64,000 nucleotides of DNA from an uncultured Eubacteriales bacterium (GCA_934464615.1 CAKSKA010000003.1:62001-126000), one strand, 5' to 3'; shown: positions 35,410 through 44,888, numbered from the stretch's first letter. Numbers and translations: made by a program. Notes: generated by a model from the sequence alone, not told the origin.

Positions 35410-36030
35410 TTATTTAACCCAATTTGCAATTTCGCTTTCGGTAACTGCGGAAGAAAACCTTTTACCTGCTTCCCAATTTCCGCTGCCTGCCGAATCCTTA
35501 AGCAATTTATCGCTGTTGCCGAGTCCCGAACTTGCCGAAGTGCAAAACGGTATTACGATTTTACCCGTAAAATCATTGCTCTTAACAAAACTGTCTGCCG
35601 GCCATGCGGCAATTCCCCACCAAATAGGGTATCCTATATAAACAGTATCGTACTGTTCGAAATTATCGGGTGTGGTTTTGACAAGCGGTACATTCCTTTT
35701 GCTCTCGTCGTTATGCTCGACGCTGACGCGGCTGTTACTGTTGTTCCAATTAAGGTCTGCATCGGTATACGGCTCCTGCGGTACAATCTCAAAAATATCC
35801 GCATTCAGTGTTTGGGCTATAATTTTTGCGGCATTTTCCGTATTGCCGGTAGCGGAAAAATAAACAACAAGCGTCTTTTTGTTACCTACGCTGTTATCGT
35901 CCGCCGCAGAAGTGTTATTTTGAGGTACGGAAGAATTACCGCTGTTTGTATTCTGTGCGTTATTACCGCCGCAAGCGGCAAGCGAAACCGCAAAAATAAT
36001 ACTTAAAATAATACTTAAAAATTTTTTCAT
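35410..36030 (-). CDS. Flavodoxin-like lipoprotein
   Basis: 206 residues with a lipobox LAACG and a Ser/Asn-rich linker (about 20-50), then a flavodoxin-like fold: LVVYFSATGNTENAAKII binds FMN phosphate, and VYIGYPIWWGIAAWP and FCTSASSGLG are the flavin loops. Probably extracytoplasmic electron transfer or quinone reduction. ATG at 36028-36030 was taken because GGGAGG sits upstream; an in-frame TTG five codons earlier overlaps it. Last gene of the redox operon. Confidence 0.87.
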   Translation of the reverse strand: MKKFLSIILSIIFAVSLAACGGNNAQNTNSGNSSVPQNNTSAADDNSVGNKKTLVVYFSATGNTENAAKIIAQTLNADIFEIVPQEPYTDADLNWNNSNSRVSVEHNDESKRNVPLVKTTPDNFEQYDTVYIGYPIWWGIAAWPADSFVKSNDFTGKIVIPFCTSASSGLGNSDKLLKDSAGSGNWEAGKRFSSAVTESEIANWVK

Positions 36031-36057
36031 ATTAACCTCCCGCAAATTGTTTATCGC

Positions 36058-36945
36058 TTACCAGTTCTTTTTTTCCTTAGTGCAATCGGTCTGTTTTTTG
36101 CGTTCTTCAACCATATTTACAAACCATTCCACCATTGCGGGATCATTATGCGAAAAGAATGAACTTTCGTTTTTATCAAGTGCGGCAATCTGCGCCATTT
36201 CATCAGCCGTAAGTTCAAAATCAAATACGTCGAAATTCTCCCTCATACGCTCAATATGCGTAGACTTTGGTATTACCGCAATACCGCGCTGCAAATGCCA
36301 ACGCAATATAACCTGTGCGGCAGTCTTACCGTACTTTTCGCCTATTGCTTTAAGCTGCGGCAAATCAAACATACCTCCCCTGCCCTCGCCGAACGGTGCC
36401 CAGGCTTCAGGTTGCAGACCGTACTTTTTATTCCATTCTACAGCCTTGATTTGCTGATTATGCGGATGAATTTCAATCTGATTTACCATGGGTTTAATCC
36501 TTGAGAATGATGCTATATCCACCATTCTGTCCGGATAGAAGTTTGATATGCCTATAGCGCGAAGTTTGCCTGCTTCATACAATTCTTCCAATGCACGCCA
36601 CGCGCCGTAATAATCGCCGAACGGCTGGTGCAAAAGCATTAAATCAATATAATCGGTTTTCAGTTTTTTTAAGGATTCAAGCACGCTTTTCTTACATTCT
36701 TCATATCCGTAATGTTCAATCCATACCTTTGAAGTAAGAAAAATATCTTCCCTTGCAACACCGAATTTTTGCAATGCGTTGCCTACTTCTTCCTCATTAA
36801 AATATGCCTGTGCCGTATCAATAGAACGGTAGCCTGTTTTCAGTGCGTCAAGCACACAGCGCTCACATTCGTCTTTGGTTACCTGATACACACCGTAACC
36901 GAGTTGCGGCATTTTTACACCGTTTGACAGTGTTACATACATCAT
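36058..36945 (-). CDS. Aldo/keto reductase
   Basis: A 295-residue NADPH-dependent reductase of the AKR superfamily. The catalytic tetrad is visible: Asp and Tyr in SIDTAQAYFNEEEVG (about residues 42-56), Lys in LTSKVWIEHYG, His in LMLLHQPFGDY. Close relatives reduce 2,5-diketogluconate, methylglyoxal or other aldehydes. It is co-transcribed with an Fe-ADH and flavodoxins, which suggests carbonyl or quinone detoxification. Confidence 0.93.
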   Translation of the reverse strand: MMYVTLSNGVKMPQLGYGVYQVTKDECERCVLDALKTGYRSIDTAQAYFNEEEVGNALQKFGVAREDIFLTSKVWIEHYGYEECKKSVLESLKKLKTDYIDLMLLHQPFGDYYGAWRALEELYEAGKLRAIGISNFYPDRMVDIASFSRIKPMVNQIEIHPHNQQIKAVEWNKKYGLQPEAWAPFGEGRGGMFDLPQLKAIGEKYGKTAAQVILRWHLQRGIAVIPKSTHIERMRENFDVFDFELTADEMAQIAALDKNESSFFSHNDPAMVEWFVNMVEERKKQTDCTKEKKNW

Positions 36946-36959
36946 AAAAATCCCTCCGT

Positions 36960-38129
36960 TTATATGCTCTCTTTAAAAATCGCAACAATTTCTTCTCTGC
37001 TTAGCGGCTTATATCCGCCGTTCATCGGCAAAGTCAAATCGGCAAGTTTTTCTACGTCCTCCGCCTTTACTCCGAATTCCGAAAGGCTCATAACAACGCC
37101 TATCTCCTTCATCCACTTTTCCATTTCGCAAAGTCCGTCGGCGGCAATTTGTTCGTCTGTTTTACCGTCCGTGCGTACATTCCAAACATTTATTGCAAAG
37201 CGTTTAAATTTTTCCAAACCGTAAGGCAAAATATAGCGGTAATACGGCAAAGAAACTGCGGCAAGCGTCATTCCGTGGGTTGCGTTTGTATAGCCCCCCA
37301 CTGCCTGACCTAACATATGGACCGTCCAATCTGTTGATTTTCCCTTTGCAACAAGGGTGTTAAGCGCCCATGTTGCCGTCCACATAATATTGCTTCTTGC
37401 TTCATAATCCAACGGATTTTTAACGGCAATTCGGCTTGAATGGATTACGCTTCGCATAAGACCTTCGCTAATATAGTCGCTGGTGTTATCGTCATTGCCG
37501 GAAAAGTATTGCTCACAAATATGGTTGAAAATATCATAAATTCCGGCTACCATTTGGTACTTAGGCAAAGTAAATGTATATTTCGGATTAAGCACCGTAA
37601 AGCGCGGCATAACTTCCTCGCTTGCAAATACGTGACCGACCTTCTGCTTTGTGTCCTGATTTGTAATAACCGAGCCCGCGTTCATTTCCGAACCGGTTCC
37701 GACCATTGTAAGAACACATCCTACAGGTATTATGCTGCAATCCGGTTCTTCAAAGCGTACAAAATATTTCTCCCACGGATCTTCCTTACAATTTACCGAA
37801 ACAGCAACCGCTTTGGTATAATCGCATACCGATCCTCCGCCTACGGCAAGCAATAAGTCTGCCTTATGTTTTCTTGCAATTTCTATACCCTCGTTTAATT
37901 TTGCAAGCGTGGGATTTGGCATTACGCCCGAAATTTCAGCCACATTCTTGCCTGCTTTTTTAAGCGCATCCATAACCTCGTCGTATATACCGTTGCGTTT
38001 AACAGAGCCTCCGCCGTATACAATCACTACATTATTGCCGTATTTTTGCAGCTCGCCGTCCAAATTATGCAATGCATTATCTCCGAAATACAGTTTTGTG
38101 GGATTACAGTATGAAAAATTGCCCAACAT
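36960..38129 (-). CDS. Iron-containing alcohol dehydrogenase (BdhA/YqhD-like)
   Basis: 389 residues of the group III ADH family. The N-terminal nucleotide domain has YGGGSVKRNGIYDEV and VGGGSVCDYTKAVA (about 100-113). Metal ligands are supplied by the C-terminal helical domain, with histidines in FNHICEQYF (about 193-201) and ATHGMTLAAVS near 270. Relatives reduce butyraldehyde and other short aldehydes with NADPH. It starts 2 nt before the CMD-cupin gene ends its reading. Confidence 0.92.
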   Translation of the reverse strand: MLGNFSYCNPTKLYFGDNALHNLDGELQKYGNNVVIVYGGGSVKRNGIYDEVMDALKKAGKNVAEISGVMPNPTLAKLNEGIEIARKHKADLLLAVGGGSVCDYTKAVAVSVNCKEDPWEKYFVRFEEPDCSIIPVGCVLTMVGTGSEMNAGSVITNQDTKQKVGHVFASEEVMPRFTVLNPKYTFTLPKYQMVAGIYDIFNHICEQYFSGNDDNTSDYISEGLMRSVIHSSRIAVKNPLDYEARSNIMWTATWALNTLVAKGKSTDWTVHMLGQAVGGYTNATHGMTLAAVSLPYYRYILPYGLEKFKRFAINVWNVRTDGKTDEQIAADGLCEMEKWMKEIGVVMSLSEFGVKAEDVEKLADLTLPMNGGYKPLSREEIVAIFKESI

Positions 38130-38131
38130 TT

Positions 38132-38887
38132 TTACTTTACCTCCGCTTTATTATATTCTTCGTCCGTTACCGCTTCACACCATTCGTTTCGCGGGTTTTC
38201 ACCCGGAACTTCAACAGCCAAATGAGAAAACCAACTGTCTTTTGCCGCACCGTGCCAATGTTTTACACCGGGTGCAATGTTTACCGTGTCGCCCGGCATT
38301 AAAATCCGCACACTCTTGCCTTCTTCCTGATAATAGCCCTTGCCGGCAACACAAATAAGAATTTGTCCGCCGCCTTTATCCGCCATATGTTTGTGCCAAT
38401 TGTTCCTGCATGACGGCTCAAATGTGACATTAAAAATACCTACTTGTTCAGTTGAAAGCGGCGCCAGATAGCTGTGTCCCGTGAAATATTGCGCGTAGGC
38501 GTCATTCGGCTTGCCTATCGGGAACACCATTGAATTTGCATGTTTTTGCTTTTCGTCCTCCGCATCGCACTGAGTCCAAACTTCTTTAGCCATTCTGAAT
38601 GCCGCCCACGCCTTCGGCCATCCGGCATAAAATGCGGCGTGTGTTAAAATCTCCGCAATTTCGGATTTTGTAATTCCGTTTGCCTTTGCTGATTTTAAGT
38701 GAAATTCAAAGGACGAGTCCACAAGTCCCTGTGCCATTAATGCCGTAACCGTAACAAGAGAACGGTCTCGCAGCGACAATTCATTTTCCCTCGACCACAC
38801 CTCGCCGAAAAGGACATCATCATTAAGACTTGCAAATTTAGGCGCAAACTCGCCCAGCGCATCTCTGCCTGCAGTAACCTTTTTCAT
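38132..38887 (-). CDS. Carboxymuconolactone decarboxylase-like / cupin fusion protein
   Basis: 251 residues with two domains. Residues about 10-110 are a CMD/AhpD-like helical domain (LRDRSLVTVTALMAQGLVDSSFEFHLKSA), lacking the CxxC pair of AhpD peroxidase. Residues about 130-235 are a cupin with metal ligands in NNWHKHMADKGGGQILI and PGVKHWHG. Such fusions accompany flavodoxin, AKR and LysR genes in many gut bacteria, but the substrate is unknown. The start overlaps the flavodoxin stop (ATG inside ATATGA). Confidence 0.87.
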   Translation of the reverse strand: MKKVTAGRDALGEFAPKFASLNDDVLFGEVWSRENELSLRDRSLVTVTALMAQGLVDSSFEFHLKSAKANGITKSEIAEILTHAAFYAGWPKAWAAFRMAKEVWTQCDAEDEKQKHANSMVFPIGKPNDAYAQYFTGHSYLAPLSTEQVGIFNVTFEPSCRNNWHKHMADKGGGQILICVAGKGYYQEEGKSVRILMPGDTVNIAPGVKHWHGAAKDSWFSHLAVEVPGENPRNEWCEAVTDEEYNKAEVK

Positions 38888-39396
38888 ATTTCGTTTATCC
38901 ACCTTTCAATATCGGATTTTGCCCTTGCAACACGGCTGCCGTAAATTGCAAGTCCGTCTTTGACAATCGCATTCGGGCAAATCCTTTTAATATCCGAAAC
39001 GCTGCTGCCCATACCGCTGCCTTCATGTGTGCAAAACGGTTTTATTATTTTGCCTGAAAAATCGTAATGCTCCAAAAAAGTAAACACCGCCATAGGCATC
39101 GTGCTCCAATAATTCGGAAATCCCAAATAGATTGTATCGTATTCGTCTATGGTTTCGGGATAAATTTTCAATTTGGGCCTTGCATCGCTTTGTTGATCGG
39201 CTTTGGCTTGCTCGATACAATCGTTATAATCTTTGGAATACGGATGCACCTGTTCAATTTTAAAAACATCCGCGTCGGTCAGTTTTTTAATCATATCAGC
39301 CGCAACTTCAGTATTGCCGATTTTCAGCATTTTAAGTGTACCGCTGACATAATTTTCATCTGCTCTTGAATAAAATGCAATTAATTTTTTAGGCAT
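38884..39396 (-). CDS. Cytoplasmic flavodoxin
   Basis: 170 residues, no signal peptide. FMN-binding features are KKLIAFYSRADENYVSG at the N-terminus, TIYLGFPNYWSTMPMAVFTFLE and FCTHEGSGMGSS. The phosphate loop is less canonical than in redox flavodoxins, as in Flavodoxin_4 proteins. First gene of the redox operon; its promoter overlaps that of the divergent LysR gene. The start is ATG at 39394-39396; an upstream in-frame GTG is too close to GAAAGG. Confidence 0.87.
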   Translation of the reverse strand: MPKKLIAFYSRADENYVSGTLKMLKIGNTEVAADMIKKLTDADVFKIEQVHPYSKDYNDCIEQAKADQQSDARPKLKIYPETIDEYDTIYLGFPNYWSTMPMAVFTFLEHYDFSGKIIKPFCTHEGSGMGSSVSDIKRICPNAIVKDGLAIYGSRVARAKSDIERWINEI

Positions 39397-39427
39397 TTTT
39401 ATCACAGCCTTTCTTAAATCTATAATA

Positions 39428-39474
39428 AGTATATCACCGAATATCTTGACAGTGAATATCCCATATGTTATTAT
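39428..39474. promoter_or_regulatory. Overlapping divergent promoters of the LysR gene and redox operon
   Basis: Plus strand: TTGACA (39446-39451), 17 nt, TATTAT (39469-39474), reading to lysR. Minus strand: TTCACT (39451-39456), 17 nt, TATACT (39428-39433), reading to the flavodoxin gene. The two -35 boxes share a base, so occupancy is probably mutually exclusive. ATATCAC and GTGAATAT flank the shared centre as a possible imperfect operator. Confidence 0.65.
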
Positions 39475-39506
39475 TGTATAAACTAAAAGTTTATAGAAGG
39501 TGTGCT

Positions 39507-40394
39507 ATGTATAATCCTTTATTAAATACTTTTTTAACCGCGGCAGACTGCGGAAGCTTTACAAAAGCGGCTGATAAACTATATATTTCGCCCACAGCGG
39601 TTATGAAACAAATTAACAATCTTGAAAATCATTTAAACTTAAAATTAATTGAGCGTACTTCATCCGGCATACGTCTAACGCCGTCAGGCAAAATTATATA
39701 CCGTGATGCAAAATTTTTGATTGACTGTTCCGAAAAATCAATTTCGGCAGCACGGGCAGCTGCGGCAACATATGATACGACGTTCTGCGTAGGCACATCA
39801 ATGCTTAATCCAGCAAAGCCCTTTATGGATCTGTGGTATAAAGTCAATCATCTTTTCCCCGACTACAAACTGCACCTTGTACCGTTTGAGGACAACTGCA
39901 AAGGTATACTTACGGAAATAGGTATGCTGGGCAAAAAATTTGATTTTTTAATAGGTGTTTGCGATTCTAAAGCGTGGCTTTCAATGTGTAATTTTCTACC
40001 GCTCGGCAGGTATAAAAAAATGATTGCTGTATCCCGCGGACATCGTTTGGCAAATAAAAAACGTATAAACATTAATGATTTGTACGGCGAAACATTAATG
40101 ATGGTTAAAAAAGGCGATTCCGGCGTTAATGATTTTATACGGAACGATTTGGAAAAGAATCATCCGCAAATCAAAATTGAAGATACGCAGCAATTTTATG
40201 ATATGTCGGTATTTAATCGTTGTGCCGAAACCGAGAACGTATTGCTTACAATAGAATGTTGGCAGGATGTTCATCCCGGCCTTGTATCAATTCCCGTTAA
40301 TTGGGATTACAGTATTCCTTACGGGCTGCTGTACAGTCTTAATGCGGAAGATGATATATTTAAATTTGTTGATGCGGCAAAAAAACTGGTATAA
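39507..40394 (+). CDS. LysR-family transcriptional regulator
   Basis: 295 residues. The N-terminal winged helix reads LLNTFLTAADCGSFTKAADKLYISPTAVMKQINNLE, the standard LysR HTH. The C-terminal region (about 90-295) is the effector-binding fold. It is transcribed away from the flavodoxin/CMD/ADH/AKR operon, the classic arrangement for a LysR activator of the adjacent genes. The ATG at 39507 with AGAAGG upstream was preferred to a start 14 codons earlier. Confidence 0.92.
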   Translation: MYNPLLNTFLTAADCGSFTKAADKLYISPTAVMKQINNLENHLNLKLIERTSSGIRLTPSGKIIYRDAKFLIDCSEKSISAARAAAATYDTTFCVGTSMLNPAKPFMDLWYKVNHLFPDYKLHLVPFEDNCKGILTEIGMLGKKFDFLIGVCDSKAWLSMCNFLPLGRYKKMIAVSRGHRLANKKRININDLYGETLMMVKKGDSGVNDFIRNDLEKNHPQIKIEDTQQFYDMSVFNRCAETENVLLTIECWQDVHPGLVSIPVNWDYSIPYGLLYSLNAEDDIFKFVDAAKKLV

Positions 40395-40395
40395 A

Positions 40396-40431
40396 AAAAC
40401 GGTGTAACTCCAAATGGAGTTACACCGTTTT
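40396..40431. terminator. Bidirectional terminator between lysR and ftsZ
   Basis: A 17-bp perfect inverted repeat (40396-40412 with 40415-40431) flanked by A and T residues, between convergent genes. Confidence 0.9.
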
Positions 40432-40446
40432 ATCAGTTATTAAATT

Positions 40447-41511
40447 TTACTTATTGAATATATCCAAAACATTAAGTGTTTCTGTATAAGTGTCGTCTGA
40501 ATCATCGGATTTTGAAATAAGGTCGTTTACAAAATCATTCTTTGTTTCCTTCTTTTCATCGCCGAGTCCCGTAGCGACAACAGTTACGCGGATAGTATCT
40601 TCAAGTGTCTCGTCAATCTGCGCACCCCAAATAATAGTAGCATCCGGATGTGCCATTTCGGAAATGATTGAGGACGCCTGTTCAACCTCTTCAAGTCCTA
40701 TATCATCAGAGCACGTAATGCTGATAATAACACCGCGCGCGTTATCCATAGAGGTTTCAATAAGCGGACTTGTAATTGCCGCGCGTGCAGCCTGTTCAGC
40801 CTTGTCGCGACCTGTAGCAACGCCGACGCCCATATGTGCATAACCCGCATTTGTCATAATTGCGCTTACATCCGCAAAGTCAAGGTTAACAAGTGCGGTA
40901 ACATTAATAAGTTCGGAAATGCTCTGTACGCCCTGACGCAAAACATCGTCTGCAATATCAAATGCATTTTTGAATGTAATTTTCTGCTCGGATACAAATT
41001 TAAGTCTTTCGTTGGGGATTACAACAAGGCTGTCAACATGCTCTTTAAGTGCGGCAATGCCGGCTTCTGCCTGTGTCATTCTCTTTTTGCCTTCAAACGC
41101 AAACGGCTTTGTAACTATACCTACGGTAAGTATGCCGAGTTCCTTTGCGATTTGTGCTACAATCGGTGCTGCACCCGTACCTGTGCCGCCGCCCATGCCT
41201 GCGGTAATAAATATCATATCGGCACTGCGGATAGCCTCTGCAATTTCGTCCTTGGACTCCTCAGCCGCAGATTTACCTTTTTCGGGATTTGCACCGGCAC
41301 CCATACCGTTGGTTGCCTTTGTACCTATTTGTATTTTTTGGGTAGCCATTGATTTATAAAGGGCTGCCTTATCGGTATTTATAGCTATAAATTCAACACC
41401 GCGGACGCCTGCGTCTACCATGCGATTAATTGCGTTACCGCCGCCGCCGCCTACACCAACGACTTTGATTTGAACAACGTCTTCCAATTCGTTTGATACT
41501 TCAAATGCCAT
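40447..41511 (-). CDS. ftsZ: Cell-division protein FtsZ
   Basis: A 354-residue tubulin-like GTPase that forms the cytokinetic ring. The tubulin signature GGGTGTG is at about residues 107-113, preceded by VVGVGGGGGNAINRM. The C-terminal linker is short and the tail ends TLNVLDIFNK, a plausible but divergent partner-binding peptide. The ATG at 41509-41511 lies 8 nt after GGAGG; the in-frame TTG five codons upstream contains that site. It has its own promoter and is the last gene of the dcw cluster, with no ftsA beside it. Confidence 0.97.
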   Translation of the reverse strand: MAFEVSNELEDVVQIKVVGVGGGGGNAINRMVDAGVRGVEFIAINTDKAALYKSMATQKIQIGTKATNGMGAGANPEKGKSAAEESKDEIAEAIRSADMIFITAGMGGGTGTGAAPIVAQIAKELGILTVGIVTKPFAFEGKKRMTQAEAGIAALKEHVDSLVVIPNERLKFVSEQKITFKNAFDIADDVLRQGVQSISELINVTALVNLDFADVSAIMTNAGYAHMGVGVATGRDKAEQAARAAITSPLIETSMDNARGVIISITCSDDIGLEEVEQASSIISEMAHPDATIIWGAQIDETLEDTIRVTVVATGLGDEKKETKNDFVNDLISKSDDSDDTYTETLNVLDIFNK

Positions 41512-41574
41512 CTTAATTTCCTCCAAAACCTATATAAAATACGCGAAATTAATATATATGTAATAACATAATAA

Positions 41575-41603
41575 ATAATAACACATTATTTTTCAAATTT
41601 CAA
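41575..41603 (-). promoter_or_regulatory. Internal promoter of ftsZ
   Basis: Minus strand: TTGAAA (41598-41603), 17-nt spacer, TATTAT (41575-41580), in the AT-rich gap of about 110 nt between ftsQ and ftsZ. Confidence 0.68.
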
Positions 41604-41623
41604 TAGAAAATTTCGAAAGATTA

Positions 41624-42433
41624 TTAATTTTCAAAATTTCCCGTAATTTCAAAATATCCCTCTCTTTTTGTATTGCTCCATGCGGTTAAATCTATTTTTC
41701 CGGTGCAGTCTTGGCCGTTTTTTTTGTCGATTTCGCCGAGCATTCCGCTTAGATGTGCAATTTTTCCCGAAAGTTCGTTTTCATTTCCGAAATTAACCGA
41801 AAATCTGCCGTTTATAACCGCTTTTATTAAATCGTAACCTGATATTGTAATGCTGTTGACGGATATATCATACTGTTTTAAAAGTTCGTAAGTTTTGCTT
41901 ACCAAAGCTATTTCTCTTGTATTCTTATCTATTGTTTTTGCTATTTCAGGTTCTATTGCCTGCGGCAATGTAATGCGTGTAACATTTTCCGGCACGCTTT
42001 CGGTTTTTTCCAATACTTTAAAATCCTCATCTGCCAAATAGTAAACATCATTTGCAAAAAAGGCAAACTGCGCGGTTGTTTCCGTAACCTTTATTTCAAG
42101 CTTGTCCGGAAGCACCTTTTTAAGTTTTACGGTTTTAACATACGGCAGGCAAGTTGTAATAACCTTTTCTGTTTTATTTTCAAAAACAGAAAACAATTTA
42201 TCCCCATTCTCAATACCGCACACAGCCAGTATTTCTTCTGCGGAGTAAGTATTGTTGCCCGAAACCGAAACAGTGCTTATGGGGAACAAAACCGTAAAGC
42301 AGGCAACCGCTGCCGCAATTATCAGTATCAGCACAAAAAAAACAGCAAAAACTGCCGCGCGCTTTTTCCTGCGACGGCGTTTTTTTGCTTTTATTCGGTT
42401 GTAATCCGGTTTGTTAACTTCTCTTAATTCCAT
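41624..42433 (-). CDS. ftsQ: Division protein FtsQ/DivIB
   Basis: 269 residues. A basic cytoplasmic tail (KAKKRRRRKKR), one transmembrane helix (about 27-50), then an extracellular POTRA domain beginning ISTVSVSGNNTYSAEEILAVCGI and a beta domain. It stabilises the FtsL-FtsW-PBP complex at the septum. It starts 3 nt after murA. Confidence 0.9.
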   Translation of the reverse strand: MELREVNKPDYNRIKAKKRRRRKKRAAVFAVFFVLILIIAAAVACFTVLFPISTVSVSGNNTYSAEEILAVCGIENGDKLFSVFENKTEKVITTCLPYVKTVKLKKVLPDKLEIKVTETTAQFAFFANDVYYLADEDFKVLEKTESVPENVTRITLPQAIEPEIAKTIDKNTREIALVSKTYELLKQYDISVNSITISGYDLIKAVINGRFSVNFGNENELSGKIAHLSGMLGEIDKKNGQDCTGKIDLTAWSNTKREGYFEITGNFEN

Positions 42434-42436
42434 AGC

Positions 42437-43690
42437 CTAAATCCTTTTGATATCCGCACCGAGTGCCGAGAGATTTTTTTCTATATTTTCATATCCGCGA
42501 TCTATAAAGCAAATATTTTCAACTATGCTTTCCCCCGCTGCGCAAAGTGCGGCATTTACAACCGCAGCGCCGGCGCGAAGGTCTGTGCAAAACAGCTTTG
42601 ACGCGCAAAGTTTCTCTACACCGTTGATAATTGCTTTGTTTTTGCATATGCAAATATCGGCGTTCATTTTCTGCAATTCATAAACAAAGTTAAAACGGTT
42701 TTTAAATATGTTTTCCTCAAACACGCTGTCGCCGTCCGCCGTACACAGCAAAGATACAAGCAGCGGTCCGGCATCTGTCGGAAAACCCGGATACACATCG
42801 GTTTGGGTAAACTTAATTGATTTAAGCCGTTTGGCCGAGGTCAATTTAATTTTGTTTTCCGAGGAAAATATAACGCATCCCATTTTTTCAAGCGAATGTG
42901 AAAAACTTTCAAAGTGCCGCGGTATGACATTTTTTAAAACCACGCTTCCGCCGGTTTGCGCCGCCGCTGCAAGATATGTACAGGCCGCTATTCTGTCGGG
43001 AATTACGGTATGTTGCGTACCGTGCAGTTTATTAACGCCGTAAATTGTTATTTTTTGCGTACCGGCACCGTGTATTTTTGCACCGCATTTGTTTAAAAAA
43101 TCCGCAAGGTCGACTATTTCAGGTTCACGCGCGGCATTCTTAATAACCGTTATTCCGCGTGCTTTTACCGCCGCCAAAATAATATTCTCGGTCGTTCCCA
43201 CACTTGCAAACGGAAGTTCTATTTCCGCACCGTGCAGTCCCTTTGGGGTGCAGCATGTAAGTCTGTCATCCATACAACGAAAAACAACGCCCATTTTTTC
43301 AAGCGCGCATATGTGCATATCTATGGGGCGCGGTCCCAAATTGCAGCCTCCGGGATTGCTGATTACGGCGTTACCGGTTCTTGATATAACGGCGCCTAAA
43401 TATATAACCGATGAACGCATTTCACACATAAGCGAACGCGGTATACTGTAGGAAGTTATTCTGTCGGTATTGACAACCGCCGTACCGCATGTAAAACTGC
43501 ATTTACAACCAAGGCTGCGCAGAATTTCAAAGGAAATTCTTACATCGGCAAGGTCGGGACAATTATGTATAACGCTTTCCCCGTTGCAAAGAACAGTTGC
43601 GGCCAAAATAGGCAACACGCTGTTTTTCGCTCCCTGAACGGCAATTTCCCCGTGAAGTCTTTTTCCGCCTTTTATTATCAACTTAGACAT
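42437..43690 (-). CDS. murA: UDP-N-acetylglucosamine 1-carboxyvinyltransferase
   Basis: A 417-residue cytosolic enzyme that transfers enolpyruvate from PEP to UDP-GlcNAc, the first committed step of peptidoglycan synthesis. The N-terminus has GGKRLHGEIAVQGAKNSVLPILAA, and the reactive cysteine is in NPGGCNLGPRPIDMH (about residue 117), the fosfomycin-sensitive form. The start was set at the ATG seven codons into the longest frame, matching the MSKLIIKGG family N-terminus. Confidence 0.95.
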   Translation of the reverse strand: MSKLIIKGGKRLHGEIAVQGAKNSVLPILAATVLCNGESVIHNCPDLADVRISFEILRSLGCKCSFTCGTAVVNTDRITSYSIPRSLMCEMRSSVIYLGAVISRTGNAVISNPGGCNLGPRPIDMHICALEKMGVVFRCMDDRLTCCTPKGLHGAEIELPFASVGTTENIILAAVKARGITVIKNAAREPEIVDLADFLNKCGAKIHGAGTQKITIYGVNKLHGTQHTVIPDRIAACTYLAAAAQTGGSVVLKNVIPRHFESFSHSLEKMGCVIFSSENKIKLTSAKRLKSIKFTQTDVYPGFPTDAGPLLVSLLCTADGDSVFEENIFKNRFNFVYELQKMNADICICKNKAIINGVEKLCASKLFCTDLRAGAAVVNAALCAAGESIVENICFIDRGYENIEKNLSALGADIKRI

Positions 43691-43753
43691 TTTACTACCC
43701 CACAAAATCAAGAATTGTCACATTCCATTTTATGTGGAGCGTTTAAAAGTGTT

Positions 43754-44869
43754 CTAACGGTTTTCGTAAAGTTTCATTATTTCGTTATAAATACGCTCGT
43801 CTGCGTCAATAATTGCTGCTTTTTTTGAATTTTTTGCCATTTGCTCCAGTGTATCCGAAGAAGCGGTTAAGCGTTCAACCGCTTCGATAAGCGATTTTCC
43901 GGTTAAATCCTTCTCCTCAATTATCTCTGCACCGCCGGCATTTTTAAGCGTCATGGCATTATGGTATTGATGATTTTCGGCAACGTACGGCGAGGGTACA
44001 AGTATTGCGGCTTTTCCGCAACCCTCAATCTCGCTCAGTGTAATAGCGCCTGCCCTGCCTATTACAAGGTCGGCGGCAGCCATACATACGTCCATATCGT
44101 ATATGTATTCTTTTACAAAAGTATAATCGTCTAACTTAATATCGGAAAGCGCTTGAGTCATTGCGGCATAACCTACTTTACCGGTGCCGTGTATGTGGAA
44201 AAACTTTCCGATTCCGTTATGCCATTTTATAAGTTCGGTCACAGCCTCGTTAAGATGGCGCGCACCCAAACTTCCGCCGAAGGAAAGTATAAAAATTTTA
44301 CCGTTAGGTATACCGAGTTTTTGCCGCGCCTGTGCTTTAGAGATACCAAGCAACGCCTGACGTATGGGATTGCCCGTTATAACCGGCGCCTTATTAAGTT
44401 TTAAATACTTTTGTGCGGCCGGCATGGCAAGCATTACACAGTCGGCATGCGGCGCCAGCATTTTTGTGGTAATACCGGGAAACGCGTTTTGTTCGTGTAT
44501 TGCGGTTTTAATACCGAGTTTCTGTGCCTGCCGCAATACAGGGCCGCTTACATATCCGCCCGTACCTACCACAACATCGGGCTTTAGCTGCTTTAAAAGT
44601 TTTCTCGCCCTTACCGATGACTCAACCGCTAAAGCTGCCGCCTTTACGTTTCGGGCAATATTCTTTAATGTTATTTTGCGCTGAAATCCCGCAACATCTA
44701 TTGTGTAAAAATCATAACCGCTGTCGGGTACAAGTTTTGCTTCCAATTTATTTGCGGTACCTATATAACTTATTTTTGCATCCGGATGATGCTTTTTTAT
44801 GCATCCCGCAATAGCAAGTGCCGGATTTATGTGTCCCGCAGTGCCGCCGCCGGCAAACAATATATGCAT
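43754..44869 (-). CDS. murG: UDP-N-acetylglucosamine-undecaprenyl-PP-MurNAc-pentapeptide GlcNAc transferase
   Basis: A 371-residue peripheral membrane GT-B enzyme that makes lipid II from lipid I. Motifs: FAGGGTAGHINPALA (about 4-18), IHEQNAFPG, SFGGSLGARHLNEAV and GRAGAITLSEI in the donor half. ATG is the fourth codon of the longest frame because GGGAGA precedes it at proper spacing. It sits between ftsW and murA. Confidence 0.96.
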   Translation of the reverse strand: MHILFAGGGTAGHINPALAIAGCIKKHHPDAKISYIGTANKLEAKLVPDSGYDFYTIDVAGFQRKITLKNIARNVKAAALAVESSVRARKLLKQLKPDVVVGTGGYVSGPVLRQAQKLGIKTAIHEQNAFPGITTKMLAPHADCVMLAMPAAQKYLKLNKAPVITGNPIRQALLGISKAQARQKLGIPNGKIFILSFGGSLGARHLNEAVTELIKWHNGIGKFFHIHGTGKVGYAAMTQALSDIKLDDYTFVKEYIYDMDVCMAAADLVIGRAGAITLSEIEGCGKAAILVPSPYVAENHQYHNAMTLKNAGGAEIIEEKDLTGKSLIEAVERLTASSDTLEQMAKNSKKAAIIDADERIYNEIMKLYENR

Positions 44870-44888
44870 AATTTCCATTCTCCCTTTG

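Noticed and set aside
39465..39506. Upstream in-frame start of the LysR gene
   Set aside because: It would lie on the promoter -10 and has no ribosome binding site; ATG at 39507 has AGAAGG upstream.
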